A stretch of DNA of 64,000 nucleotides, taken from contig CM036256.1 in the NCBI GenBank assembly GCA_020698575.1, positions 17,313,908 through 17,377,907 of the forward strand, in the 5' to 3' direction. The notes beneath the pieces are model-generated. The model was not told the DNA's origin and made no database searches. It saw nothing but the letters and a program-made list of their open reading frames with translations. Shown here piece by piece: positions 1-10,986 of this stretch (position 1 is the first letter of the stretch; each line of letters starts with the position of its first letter). The translations under genes were made by a program, and so were the position numbers. The stretch is from Bostrychus sinensis. Its lineage: Eukaryota; Chordata; Actinopteri; Gobiiformes; Eleotridae.

Positions 1-1640
1 TTGTAACACTTCACTGTACTGAACATCAGATATTTGCAGATATTTTTAACAGACTGATAAATGACAGAATGTTATATCAATTAAGATTATATAATAAAAC
101 AATGCATTTTATTATGTTGAACAATGTCAGGTTACATAAAGCAGACTGTAGACAAGCTTTACCATTTTTTATTAAAACATCTTATCCAAAAAATAAAAGA
201 GGCTTTTACTGACTTAAGCTGTTACTAACACAGTAGCTGGAAGAAAAGTGCTTTACATAACTCTCTTATTAATGACCAATAAAGTCCAATAAAGGACATA
301 TAATGGTCATAGTACTAAATTAAGCAAAAAAAGGGACAATTAAAATATTCCAGAAAGAGTCAGTGGATAAACTGAAGTAAAAGTAGTGTGATGTAGTGAT
401 TAAGTGTGATTATAAAGATTAAAATTTAGAATCTATTGGTGCACTTAAATAATGTCCCCAGTATTTTTTGTTTTTTGTGTGATGCCACAATGGGACACAT
501 ATTCTACACCACATCAGTCTGCTGGTGGGTGAGCTTGATTGGGGACAAGCTGAGAAACTTGAGATCCAGGAAGCTTTCTCATGCTCTGGTCCATTTCATT
601 AGGTCCCATGTGTGGTCATGATATCTGGGTTTTGAGGAACCTGCCTGTAGCCCCCAGTCCCAGTCCCAGGCAGCCGTTCCCTCCCACCAAACCCAGACAA
701 AAAGGCTGTAGCTCTGGCGGAACGAACTGAGTTTGGCCCACTCATTGCATTTGTTAGCCCCTCAGAGACCCTGAATATAGAACAGCTATTCTATCTAATG
801 AGGCAGAACTTCATGGCTGCCTCTATAAAACTTTGTCAGCCTTCTGTTCTCTGGCAACAAAAGCCTGATTTTTTAAAGAGTTTCACCCATTTTATTTTTC
901 TCAGTGACACACAAACTGTTAAGATGAATCGAGCGCGGGCTTTTTCCTCATGGTGACGTGAGACAAGTGTTGCAAACAAAGACAATGATGATGTGTAGAA
1001 ATAGGGCGCTTAGACGAGAGGAGCGATCAGGGAGAACGCCTCCGCTGGGATGGCTTTGAAGACATGGGGTTGTAGTTTTATGAAATAGCCTACATTTGGC
1101 TTTGTGTCGAGGCTCAGTGAGGAACTGTCACTGACAATGTTTTCTCATCTTTTATTTTCTAATCTACAAGTATACTTCCCAGGCCAACCGCTAATTTGTC
1201 TATTCCTCATTTATTGTGAGCATAGATAATTGGGTGTAGCCTGCTGAGTGTGCTTGGGAGCCTGCGAGGAGCTGCATGTTTACATAGTTTGTTTTCTGCT
1301 TTGATGGCTATAGAAACCCCCCAAAGTGGCATGCTCATAACATGTTTAATCTTTAGTCCTGCAACCATAACATCATATTTTATCTTAAGGTGCAAGCTCA
1401 AGTGAGCATTCAAAACCATTTTCCTTTGAGGAGTATGGCTGAAATAATAGAGAACTATTTACCATTTGATTTAGCAAAACCGTGGGTATGGTTAGGTGCA
1501 ATGCAACCAGGGATTAACATTTGAAAATTCTTAAGCAAGTCTTGATCTCAGTGGTTCTCAACTGGCCTGATTTTAGGAAAAAATGTTTTACCCCTGATCA
1601 AGTTATTTCATCCTTTATGGCATGTGAAGTTTAATACCTG
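1..1640. other. intergenic, AT-rich, no gene recognised
   Basis: This stretch contains only short open frames without splice or family support. The first 450 bases are very AT-rich. From about 600 to 1,150 the sequence is more mixed (C-rich around 640-700) and could be unique non-coding DNA, but nothing in it identifies a gene, RNA or repeat family. Confidence 0.5.
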
Positions 1641-1644
1641 CTTC

Positions 1645-1792
1645 ACCAGGGTTAGGGTTAGTTGGCGGCACGGTGGCTCTCGCCTCACAGCAAGAAGGTC
1701 CTGGGTTTGATTCCCGGACCGTGTAGGGCCTTTCTGTGTGGAGTTTGCATGTTCTCCCTGTGTCTGGGTGGGTTAGGGTTAGGGTTAGGAAT
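1645..1792 (+). repeat. tRNA-like fish interspersed repeat bounded by TTAGGG units
   Basis: The stretch from GGCGGCACGGTGG (about 1665) through 'CTCACAGCAAGAAGGTCCTG', a B-box-like 'GGTTTGATTCC' and 'TGTGTGGAGTTTGCATG' matches a repeat widely known from teleost genomes. It is flanked on the left by two TTAGGG-type units (about 1648-1660) and on the right by three (about 1771-1789). Reverse-orientation copies of the same family lie at about 21,500-21,645 and 52,845-53,130. The family name is not assigned with confidence. Confidence 0.75.
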
Positions 1793-1794
1793 TG

Positions 1795-1937
1795 CTACAG
1801 TAAATCATCAGCCTCCATCCAGGTTTGCATTTGATTGGCTGTTGTGCCAGATGCCCTTCTTCTGCAACTGTTCCCTGTTTATTTTGGCTTGGGACCAGCA
1901 CAAGGAGTACTCTGGCTTTGAGCACTTGTAGCTGGAG
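1795..1937 (+). repeat. dispersed repeat R1, copy 1
   Basis: This is a degenerate copy of a family whose recurring phrases are 'CAGCAAATCATCTGCC', 'GATGCCCTTC', 'CCATTTATC' and 'GGGACCAGCACAAAGAGTAC'. The copy reads 'AGTAAATCATCAGCCTCC', 'AGATGCCCTTCTTC' and 'TTGGGACCAGCACAAGGAGT'. At least nine other copies occur in this window in both orientations. It abuts the preceding repeat directly. Confidence 0.7.
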
Positions 1938-2379
1938 TAAGTATCCTCTCTTTGCCAGCCTGTGCAGATGCTTTACCAACTGAGCAATTGACTCTATTTC
2001 TTTATTTGTCATTTTGTCATGTTTAGGAAGTCCAACCATATTGCTGTATATATCATGGGTGTGCCGTGAGGGTAAGCCAGGCAAGCAGTGCTTGACCAAT
2101 CAAATCTAAAAAACACACGGATTAAAACTATAACGAAATTAAATCGGTATCTCTCATACATTTCATTTTGACGTTCACTTCCATAGAGAATCAGTCTATT
2201 ACCTGCTTTCAGTCACTATGTTTTTTTCTGCGCCCTGCTGGCCACTCCAGGTACTGTCAAGGCAAGCTAGGTTTCCTCTCTGTCATTCATTTCTGTCATT
2301 TTCAGTTTTGTGGAGGTGGAGTCATGGTGTACTGTTTCTGCCTGGGCCTTGTCAAGCAGAGGGCCAGCAGCTTGTTTTG

Positions 2380-2875
2380 GAGGCTCGCGCATGCGTGCTG
2401 TGGTCAATCTCAGGCTCAGTGACAGAGATCTCTGGCTGATAGCAGCGGGTAATAAGCAGCGCACTGTGCAGCTTACTGCCCCGTACATTACATTACATTA
2501 CAGTGCACATGCGCCACGTCAGACAACAAAACTTTCCACAAGAATCCGCAGCCAAAGTGTCTAAGAGCATTTCTACAGATAAATCATAGTTTGTAGCTTA
2601 AACCCTGTTCATGTTTCTCATGAGTACATGCTGGTTCATAAAACTGCGTGTCATATAAATGGATAGCTTCACGTACATCGTTAAGTGTCAGACATGTTCG
2701 TAAGAAGTGGAGCTGGAGGAGTGGAGAGGAACCAGCGGCCCGTGCCTGGGACTGGATGTGAATATTACAGAACTGTGAATGAACTGGGCTCTGGTTATTC
2801 TGGACAAACTGTAGGAAATACAGGACGTTTCTTCTGAAAAGTAACATGGACTGGATTTGCAGCTTGAGTAGAGAG
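2380..2875 (+). other. candidate promoter and first exon of an unidentified transcript
   Basis: A relatively GC-rich patch contains an NRF1-like CGCGCATGCG palindrome (2386-2395) and a second ATGCGCC (about 2507). About 450 bases downstream an ATG (2846) opens ten codons (MDWICSLSRE) ending exactly at a consensus donor GAG|GTGAGT (after 2875). A preceding short frame starts at 2693 and ends just upstream. No acceptor or second exon in the same frame could be linked, so this may be a non-coding first exon, a lone first exon or chance. Confidence 0.25.
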
Positions 2876-4770
2876 GTGAGTGTCAGTGAGGCGGTGTTTT
2901 TAAATGGAGGTTTGTGATGTGATGTGTAAGGCTTCTTTTGAGGTTTTATTATAGTGAAGCAGCATTAACAGTGCACTTGTCTAATGTTGATCTCAGTGTG
3001 TGTGCTGATTAACAGACTGCCCTCATCTGTAAGGCTGTAACCTCACTCATCTTCTATCCATCCTCGTTTTAGTGATTATGAATTAAATTTAAAACAAAAA
3101 CTTAGGGTACATTCTTTGATAAGGCGACAGAGAAGGCCAGCTTTGTGGGAAAAAACAACAACAAAACAAAACGTTGTAATGTCATTCTTTTGTACACAAA
3201 CAGCGTTACTAATAGTAATTATATAGAAAGAGTGTGAGATAGTTTGAAACAGCCTGCTACACAAACACTGATGGGATTGCAGTTAAGTGATTTTTAATTA
3301 AATTTAAATTAAATCAAAATGTTGCCATATAAAACTTAATGAAGTCAAGGTGTCTGCTTGCCCGCTTGAAAAAGTCACCGCACACTACTGGTATATATTA
3401 GAAATGTGTAGTTCTTTGCTAAAACTAAATCAAAACATTCAAAACTTGCACTCCTTCTGTTGAGCATTATTTATTTGCATTTGATCTTTGTGTGCTGAGA
3501 ACAAATGGCATATAAAGCTGAGGGGACTTTGACATCACCGATCTGAACTAGAGCCACCGCTGCCCTGTGAGACAGTCGCTCACCTATTGTCTGTATATCT
3601 TCTCCACCTCACCACAGAGGAGTGACTGATGCAGGGGATGTGAGAAATGGTTTTGTCCTTTAGTAGATAGCCCACTTTAGTGAGCACATTGTCTTTGCAG
3701 CCTCACCTCATTAGCCCTCTCACGGCCTGCATGAACAATCAAGGCTGGGCTGCTGAAAAATTGATTAGCCCTATACCGAACAGATATATATGTGCACTTT
3801 TCTTCTTATTTGGTACATTTTGGTGTATGCATATAGTAGCTGTTTATTCCCAGAGGAAAACAGTGGCTTCCCTTCAAAGGCACATCCAGAGAGGTCGTAC
3901 GAAGCGTTGGTTTTTGTGTGTGTAGTGCCATATTTTGCATTGTTTTTTATACAAGGCATATGCTGTTCAAAGAGAATTATATAGCATTGTTTATTGAGGG
4001 TGACTCTATAAACAGGGGAGCTTTAATATTGTGTGAGAGGAGAGCTGCGCCGACGAGTTTACAGCCAGCTGGACCCAAGCTACCTGTACAATCCTCTTTA
4101 GTCATATTAATATAACTCTAGCTCTAAATAGCACGGCGGAGACTTGAAAACAGAGAGGAGAGGTAGGAAAGGAAGTGATGAAGGTAAGATGGAGAAAGGA
4201 GTGGCAAAGGAGATAAGACAGAGGAATTACAAAGTCAGAGAGAGTGGGAGTTTTGTCTCGAAGAAGCAATCCCACCTTGGCTCCTAATGCACTTGATGAT
4301 TGTCTTCTGTGACTCATAGACGCCATAAAGTAGGTTACTGGGTTGCTTAAAGTTAAAGAGCTAATAAGCCTCAAAATGTTTTTATCCACAATGGGATTCG
4401 CAGCAGAGCAGTAGCGTAAAAGTTTGTCTGTGATATTGAAATGCTTTATGAATATGCTCACAAAAAAAAGTGTGGCTTATTTATTTGACAGTTCATCTCT
4501 CGAGTATTTTGAACATCTGATTGTTATGGAAAAGTCAAGCCGCACAATTTAAACCATTCAGTATATAATGCCAGGCTTTAAAGTGACAATTTAAGAAGTT
4601 ATTTTTGATTTGGCAGCTTGGTTAAGCCACCCTAAAAAGCTAATTTGCCATTAATCCAACTTATTTTATCCTATACAGAGAAACCTATTGATAAAAAAAA
4701 AAAAACTTTGTTACCTTTACCTTACCATTTATTTTAATCATACATTAGGGATAATGTGGGGTCCTTATTA
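2876..4770. other. intergenic, nothing recognised
   Basis: This is moderately AT-rich, apparently unique sequence. I see no splice-supported exon, RNA gene or transposon end here. The short open frames have no family resemblance. Confidence 0.4.
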
Positions 4771-4774
4771 GTGA

Positions 4775-4915
4775 AGTGGTTATTCCTGCCACATGTGGTG
4801 CTGGAGGTCAAAGGTTATTCCCCAGTGTGAAGCCAAAATCTCCAGCCAGTTTGTGATGGTCCTATGCCCAGATAAATGGGGAGTACTGCATCCTGAAGGG
4901 CACTCAGTGTAAAAA
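4775..4915 (-). repeat. dispersed repeat R1, reverse copy
   Basis: Reading the minus strand gives the R1 order of phrases: 'GATGCAGTACTCCCCATTTATC', 'TGGGCATAGGACCATCACAAA' and so on. On the plus strand it appears as 'CCCAGATAAATGGGGAG' followed by 'CATCCTGAAGGGCA'. Confidence 0.6.
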
Positions 4916-6060
4916 TATCAAAACAAAACATGTCCACCACTGAACAACTGAAAGAGAAAAACAAATGAAGATACAAAAATTAGGGGTAATGTAAAGATTA
5001 ACATGGAAAAAAATCACATATTTGTCCACAAAAAGCAGATACTGTATGTAGAGCTATAAGTAAAACAAGAATGTGATCAAATTTCAAAATGCCATTCGAA
5101 GGACAAGTAGGAGGTTAGCTTATTGTAGTGCAAGTCTCAAACAAGGTCAAAACATATGCAGTATACAGCATATTCACTGCAATGTAAGTGCTGCAATCTG
5201 CCTTTGGATTTTTCAAGATGCTGGCGCAAACCAGTTGTGATGAATTGTCAGAAATAAAATGTAATATAGTAACTGGCATGGGCAGAGTCTGACTTGGGGT
5301 TGTACAATTTAACATTTAGAGGAGATTTACGAGACTAATTTGGCATAATGTGAGCAGTAATCTTAATTATGAAAGCCAAATCTTTACTTATCCTCAATAC
5401 TATTAACAGTTTTTAACACGTTTAACAAAGCAGTCCCAGTGGAGCACAGTGCATATGGCCCTAAAATCTTAACAGTTAAATGTGGAGGTGGGAGACTGTG
5501 AAAGTACCGCTGTGCATCTTAGGCTAAAATCTATATTATTGAAGGAAAGACAAAGTGAAGCATGTATGTGTGAATGAATAGATGTAGAAAACAAAGAAAA
5601 CTATTGTCCAGGATCTCTGAAAGATAGTTATTAAAGCAACTTCAAACTTACAAATTAAACACATGATTAACTAAAGTGATTTAGCCACACGGACCAACAA
5701 AGGGGGAAACATAACTTTACATGAGTGATATCCAGACGCCTGCCGCTCCCCTCCTCCACGCTTCTCTTAACTCATCCAGCCCATCTGTTCATCCTGAGCA
5801 TGGCACAATCTGGCACATTGAGCCATCAGGTGTGCACAGCGAGCCCTGCAGTCTTTCATTGGATCACACTTCTGCCACTGTCACCTCCTGTCATAATAAG
5901 GACTGGAAGAGAAGAGTCAGCAAAAGTAGGAGAGGCTCAAAATAACATGGAAGACATCACCCTAATATTAGTCTGTCCATACTAGCATGATATGAAATTA
6001 TGCTTCTTTTAGTTCAGCTTTTTAAAAGGTCGATGCAGCAAATTATCTCCCTCCTGGCGT
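4916..6060. other. intergenic, nothing recognised
   Basis: AT-rich unique-looking sequence. A C-rich patch at about 5,730-5,900 is open in two plus-strand frames but lacks a splice context or recognisable protein family, so it is not called coding. Confidence 0.4.
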
Positions 6061-6067
6061 GCATATT

Positions 6068-6170
6068 GTATTGGCATAGGTTTTACATTGGATTCCCTTA
6101 CACCTTCTTTATTTTTCTGGGAATGGGACCAGCACAAAGAGTACACTGGCTTGTGACCTCCTGTCCTCCT
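6068..6170 (+). repeat. dispersed repeat R1, partial copy
   Basis: The 3' half of R1 is visible: 'TAGGTTTTACATTGGATTCCCTT', 'CTTCTTTATTTTTCTGGGAATGGGACCAGC', 'ACAAAGAGTACACTGGCTTG'. The 5' phrase is missing. Confidence 0.65.
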
Positions 6171-6399
6171 GGCTGGACATGGATTTGTATGTAATTAAAT
6201 GAGAAGTGTGAAAGAGGATATAAATTTGTGCCTAACAGGATTTTCAGATATTGATTCAAGGCTAAACTAAATCTAAACCATGGACAAATAATAGTAATAA
6301 AGTAAGACTATCGGTAAAGATTTAAATATTTGGTAAACAGACCAACAAACTCCAATTACATTCAATAGGTAAAAAGGTCATATAATGTGCGTTGGGGGT

Positions 6400-7140
6400 G
6401 GACTTACAAGAGGGGCCTTAAACATTCACAGATTCGCATTGCTCCAGACACAGAGCCCTAATTCTTTCCCCTCGGTTCTCCTCCCTGCATCGGAGCACTG
6501 TTGTTGCCCCCATATATCGTCCTTTTATTCGTGTCTGATGTGTGAATCTGTATCCCCGTGACCTCTCCTGAATCACGCCCAAATGCCAGCGATGGAAACA
6601 GCTAAACAAAGCCAATGAATGGAAGAATAAGACTGGGAGGTGGGTGGAGTTAGGAGGGAATAGCCTCTATGCGAGCCTTTAAATCATCATTGGAAACTCA
6701 TTAGAAAGCTGGCGGGGCCGGACAGAGACGGCCGCACAGATTGCGCGCTCCTCACTACAATACTGGTAATGAAGTGGAAGCGAAGAGGGAGTGTCCCAGG
6801 ACAGATTTCTTTGCACTAGTTACTCCACTGGCCCTAAACTTTCCCCTCAATCTGTGCGCGGGGGTAAAAAGTTGTATTCATGAGATGTTAACCGTTTTGT
6901 TTGTCGGGAGGAATTTATTCAAAGTGTTGCAGCTATCAGCGACAGATGGGCTGGAAGGTGATGGATGGGCGCAGAAGTTAACTAAAAGAAAAGAGCTGCA
7001 GAATAGAGGAGAATAAATGTTTAATGTAACTGGACGTTATCAATCTGGAGTCATTCTGGTGCCAGTCTCTGCCGGCTGCTCCGCTCACGTTGGCTGCCAG
7101 ACACTACACTGTCGCCTATTGGTCCCCGCAGTCTATCCAA
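6400..7140. promoter_or_regulatory. candidate regulatory DNA upstream of pcdh8
   Basis: Unique, balanced-GC sequence free of recognisable repeats. It has short TA-rich homeodomain-like cores ('CTTTAAATCATCATTGG', 'CTCATTAGAAAG') set beside a GC-rich block (about 6,710-6,750). There is no coding signature. The assignment is inference from texture and position upstream of a developmental cadherin gene; only cross-species alignment would settle it. Confidence 0.3.
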
Positions 7141-7624
7141 ACGCTACTACTTTCACATTATTAATTGCCCTGTGACATATAGTAAATTGAGGCTATAAGT
7201 GGCCGCAAATGTATCTCTTCACTTAAAAAAAACAAAACAAAAACATTTGGCTTTATACTGCACGTACTGACATTATAAACAGTCCCCTTTCTCCGCTGTT
7301 GCGCATAAAATCCCTGTTTAAACTGTTGTAACACTGTTTTGTCTCCAGATAATCTATCTTTGATTTCAGATGTGCGTGTCACGTAGAGCTGTTATGACCT
7401 TAATTTCTCAGCCAACAACCTTTATTTTTACCTTGCCCACTTCACACAGAAGAGGTTAATTAACCTGCATACCACTTTACCATGAATTCAATTTGAATAA
7501 GAGTTTTGAACTACAATGCAGGTCGATCAGCCTCTATAAGTGAAGTGTCCTCGGTTAAAGACGTAGGCGAAGTTTTCAAGTGTTGCACTCTGCTCTCTGA
7601 TGGACGTATTCAGTCCTAATCATT

Positions 7625-7765
7625 CCCATCAATAGCAGAGGATGAGGCCATTACTCTGAGGAGCCTGGAGTGCAGCTCTCCAGTGGGAGGCGATAATTGG
7701 ATAATTAGTGATGGGAACCAATTAGGACAGTGCTGCTCGGGATGGCACGCGAGTTAACCAAAGGT
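7625..7765. promoter_or_regulatory. candidate enhancer: clustered homeodomain-type sites
   Basis: Within about 40 bases lie GATAATTGG, ATAATTAGT and CCAATTAGG (about 7,690-7,726), three paired-type TAAT/ATTA cores with regular spacing. They sit in otherwise mixed-composition DNA lacking stop-free frames or repeat phrases. This resembles vertebrate conserved non-coding elements near developmental genes. That is inference, not proof. Confidence 0.4.
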
Positions 7766-9689
7766 TATCCAAGAGGGGAGAGCGCGGCTGAAGGGGGTCT
7801 AGAGTATGATCGATTATCTTGAAGGACCCCCCAACGCAGGCAACTTCTGTTCTCATCCTGCTGCCCCTGAGTCCACTGTCTCCTTCCACTGCTTATCTGT
7901 GGGACAAAAGATACCAAATCGCCTATTTCCATCTGAATAAGATAAGCCTCAACTAGAGGCACGGTTCGGGCGAGCGGCTCAGACCCCAAATACCCAGCGA
8001 TCACTCGAGCAAATGGGCGCACAATGGTGAAGAAAGCCCAAGTGGACGGGAGGGAGGGGGGTCTAAAGATATATTTATATATGTTAAAGAAAATGCTAAT
8101 ACGTCCCATGAAGAATAGAGGGATTTCAGGACTCTCACTAATTCTGCTATTGTTGAACTCGCGTGCAGACTGGCTAGATTGACATGGTGGTCACGTGAGA
8201 GAGACGTCTTATAGGTGTATGTGTGTGTCCTTCAAACAACAGCTTTGCTTTTAGAAGCTTGGGATGCATAAGCCTGTCCAACACAAGCACCACAACTGTC
8301 CCTTTCTGCCTCTTTTCTTATCCTATGGGGTGCGCTCATGTGCACGCGCAATCTTTAATCCGGGAGCCTCTATAGTGTAATGTGGATTTGTGCACGGCGT
8401 GAGCGAGAGAATGCAGCACGGTTTTAAAATACCTTCAGACTACAAACGTAAAGGAAAAGAGTAAACATTACAATTCTCACGCGGAGGAATGAAAACATTA
8501 TTAGCGCGCAACAATTGAACCAGTTTGGAGTGAATAGGCTTTACACAAACACAATGTACAGTATTATATGTCTCACATATTCATCTTAAAGTTGTTTCCT
8601 TGGTATTCTCTTTCCAGGGCCACCGTGAATGTTCTGAAAAGAAATGAGTATAACAAGGTCTAGTCAGCACAGAGCCTAATATAGAAATCATAATATAACA
8701 ATAGTTTTAAAAAGAAAACTACTCTGTAAAAAGAAGCTGGGCTGAGTTTAATATTGGAATAAAGCTGGTAATTTCCACATTGTTTAGCTCTGACACCTTT
8801 AATAATGTTGCATCAGTCAGAGAGCAGCTGTTTTTCTTCGTTATGCCTTAGAACAGAACTCGAGCTATTCCTTTGTATAGTTATGTCAGTCTACTTTATG
8901 CAACAATGAACAACATCACTGTCACAAGGGTCTGCACCAAGAAGAAGACTTGCTCACTATTGATCAATAACAGGCATTAATATGAGAATATTTGCCTCTT
9001 TTCTGTCAGCCTAAAAAATGTGAGTTAATGTGACATATGTCGAGATGAAGTCCAACAATAAGATTGATTAGATACAAAATCAACACATGTATAATAATCA
9101 AAAGTGGTGTTCAGTAAACTTTTACCACCTTCTGTCATTTTCCAAACTGACGACTTTTAAAGACTTTTCATTTGCCTCGGGTGTTGTGCTGTGATAGGCT
9201 AAGTGGTAATCCTGATGTTTTCTTGTCACATAGGACAGGCTTGACTGTATCTAACGTGCAAGCTGCCGGACTGGCCGCTGCTCATTCAGGTGTCCGCTCT
9301 TTGACTTTCTGTGGCAGATGGGTTCTTTATAAAACATGCCAACTGATATTAGCTTCTACTGCAAAGCAAGTGTTGCCCCTGAAAAAAGCCCGTTGTACGT
9401 GAAGGGGAGGGGGAGACCTGGGGGGAGTGGGAAGAGAGAAAATCTAAGAAAATCTCTTAAGGAACCGTGACGGGGCCCTGGTCGTTTTCTAAATGTATTT
9501 TAATAGGAGAGACCCCAATGTCCAATTCAATTCATCTCCCATCTTCTCACAATGAAAAGAGTCGTGCTGGACCAGGGCAGCTCTGTACAAAGGGGGGTGA
9601 TGAGGGACTATGGCTCATTATGCTGCAGTTAGACACGGGAGTGCGTGTAGACGGCGGGGGTTAGGGCCCCCTCAGACCCGCACAAGGAC

Positions 9690-10190
9690 CACAATACCGG
9701 CGTGGACGGCTGCAAAGAAAGACCCTGCCATGCCATTATCCCGCTGCTACTAACGAGGGCTTCATATGCCTTTGATATAATCTCACTGTTGAGATCCCCT
9801 TAAATCCCCCCTGCGTTTTCAGCCAAATCCCATTTGTAACGGGCTCCAGAAAGACCGCGTTGGATTGTTTGTGTCATCACCTGCACTGCACCGCTCTGTT
9901 CTGGCAGGCGAGGCCAAGGAGAGGCTTTAATTAAAAAATCCCCTCGTCTGCCCTCACAAGGCATCACGTGAGCCAGTCAAATTAAAATAAAATCAGAGTG
10001 GATAAAGCCATTTTTGATACGATCTCACATTGGGCAAATAATTACTGGATTACTGCACACAAGGGGGATGAGGAATATGAGGCAGAGCAAATTTATGGGA
10101 TTTATTAATGTGAATAAAATGAGCAATAAAACCTCTTCTATTAGCGCATTGTTGGACTGTCTACTTGTGCGTTGAGCTGCGTCAGCGTAA
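9690..10190. promoter_or_regulatory. candidate regulatory block 0.5-1 kb upstream of the pcdh8 promoter
   Basis: Repeat-free DNA with several compact factor-like words: CTTTGATA (LEF/TCF-like, about 9,771), CACGTGAGC (E-box, about 9,966), ATAATTACTGGATTACTG (two TAAT/ATTA cores, about 10,039) and TTTATTAATGTGAATAAAATG. No open frame is supported. Function is inferred from density and location only. Confidence 0.35.
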
Positions 10191-10687
10191 TTAGTCCATT
10201 AAAAGTGCATTATAAGAAACTGTATGGGCGAGTCGCTAAAGGTAGTGAAATGACAAAACAAGTCCCGCAGAAGTGTGCACAAAGTGATGTTTTAACACGG
10301 AGGTGAGAAGCAGAGGAGAGGTCATAGGGACAGCCTTTGCTCCGGTGTGTTACGCACACAAGACACGCGTGGAGATCCGACGGGACAGTGCTTAAGCATA
10401 AATCACTTTACATTCAACGTGCGCCTATAGCATCCCAACCAGACTTTCTTTTCAAATGCTTTGTCCTCTAGCTCGGGGACACTGCGCATCTCTGTTCTCT
10501 CCTGTGTCGGCGCGCATTTAAAAAGCTCCAGGATTATAAACAAGCAACGGAAACTATAGCTGTATTAAATCAAGTCCCGCGTTTAGCCCACATATTGGAT
10601 GCCAAGTTTCCCCGCACAGTCCAGGAATCTCTAAACAGGGCTTAGAGGTCTTTCAGAAGTCCCCCTTTTTCCCGAGTCAAAGCGCGG

Positions 10688-10760
10688 ATTGGTCACAGCG
10701 CGGCTCATTTGCATGCCTCGCCGTATAAACCCTCCCGCAGACACTGCAGCCCTCTTGCGC
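10688..10760 (+). promoter_or_regulatory. pcdh8: pcdh8 core promoter (CCAAT, octamer, TATA)
   Basis: An inverted CCAAT box (ATTGG, 10688-10692), a perfect octamer ATTTGCAT (10707-10714, the reverse of ATGCAAAT) and a TATAAA box (10724-10729) lie within 42 bases. A start site about 30 bases downstream (near 10,755) would leave a 5' untranslated region of about 230 bases before the ATG at 10987. The octamer suggests POU-factor input; that is inference from the motif. Confidence 0.65.
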
Positions 10761-10986
10761 TGTGAGCACCTCCACTAGACAGAGAAATAGAGAGAGCGGA
10801 GCGCATCAGTGCGCATTCAGAGACATATGGAGTATTTATCACAGCTTTTTCACTAAAACAAAACCCAAAGAGAAACCAGAGCGTGGAAGAAGAGGGTTTT
10901 TTTGGGGGGGGATTTTTGTATTTTATTTAACCTTTAAAGTGGAGTTAGTTTGTTGATTTTCTTTTTATAAGAGTGAAGGTGTCAAG

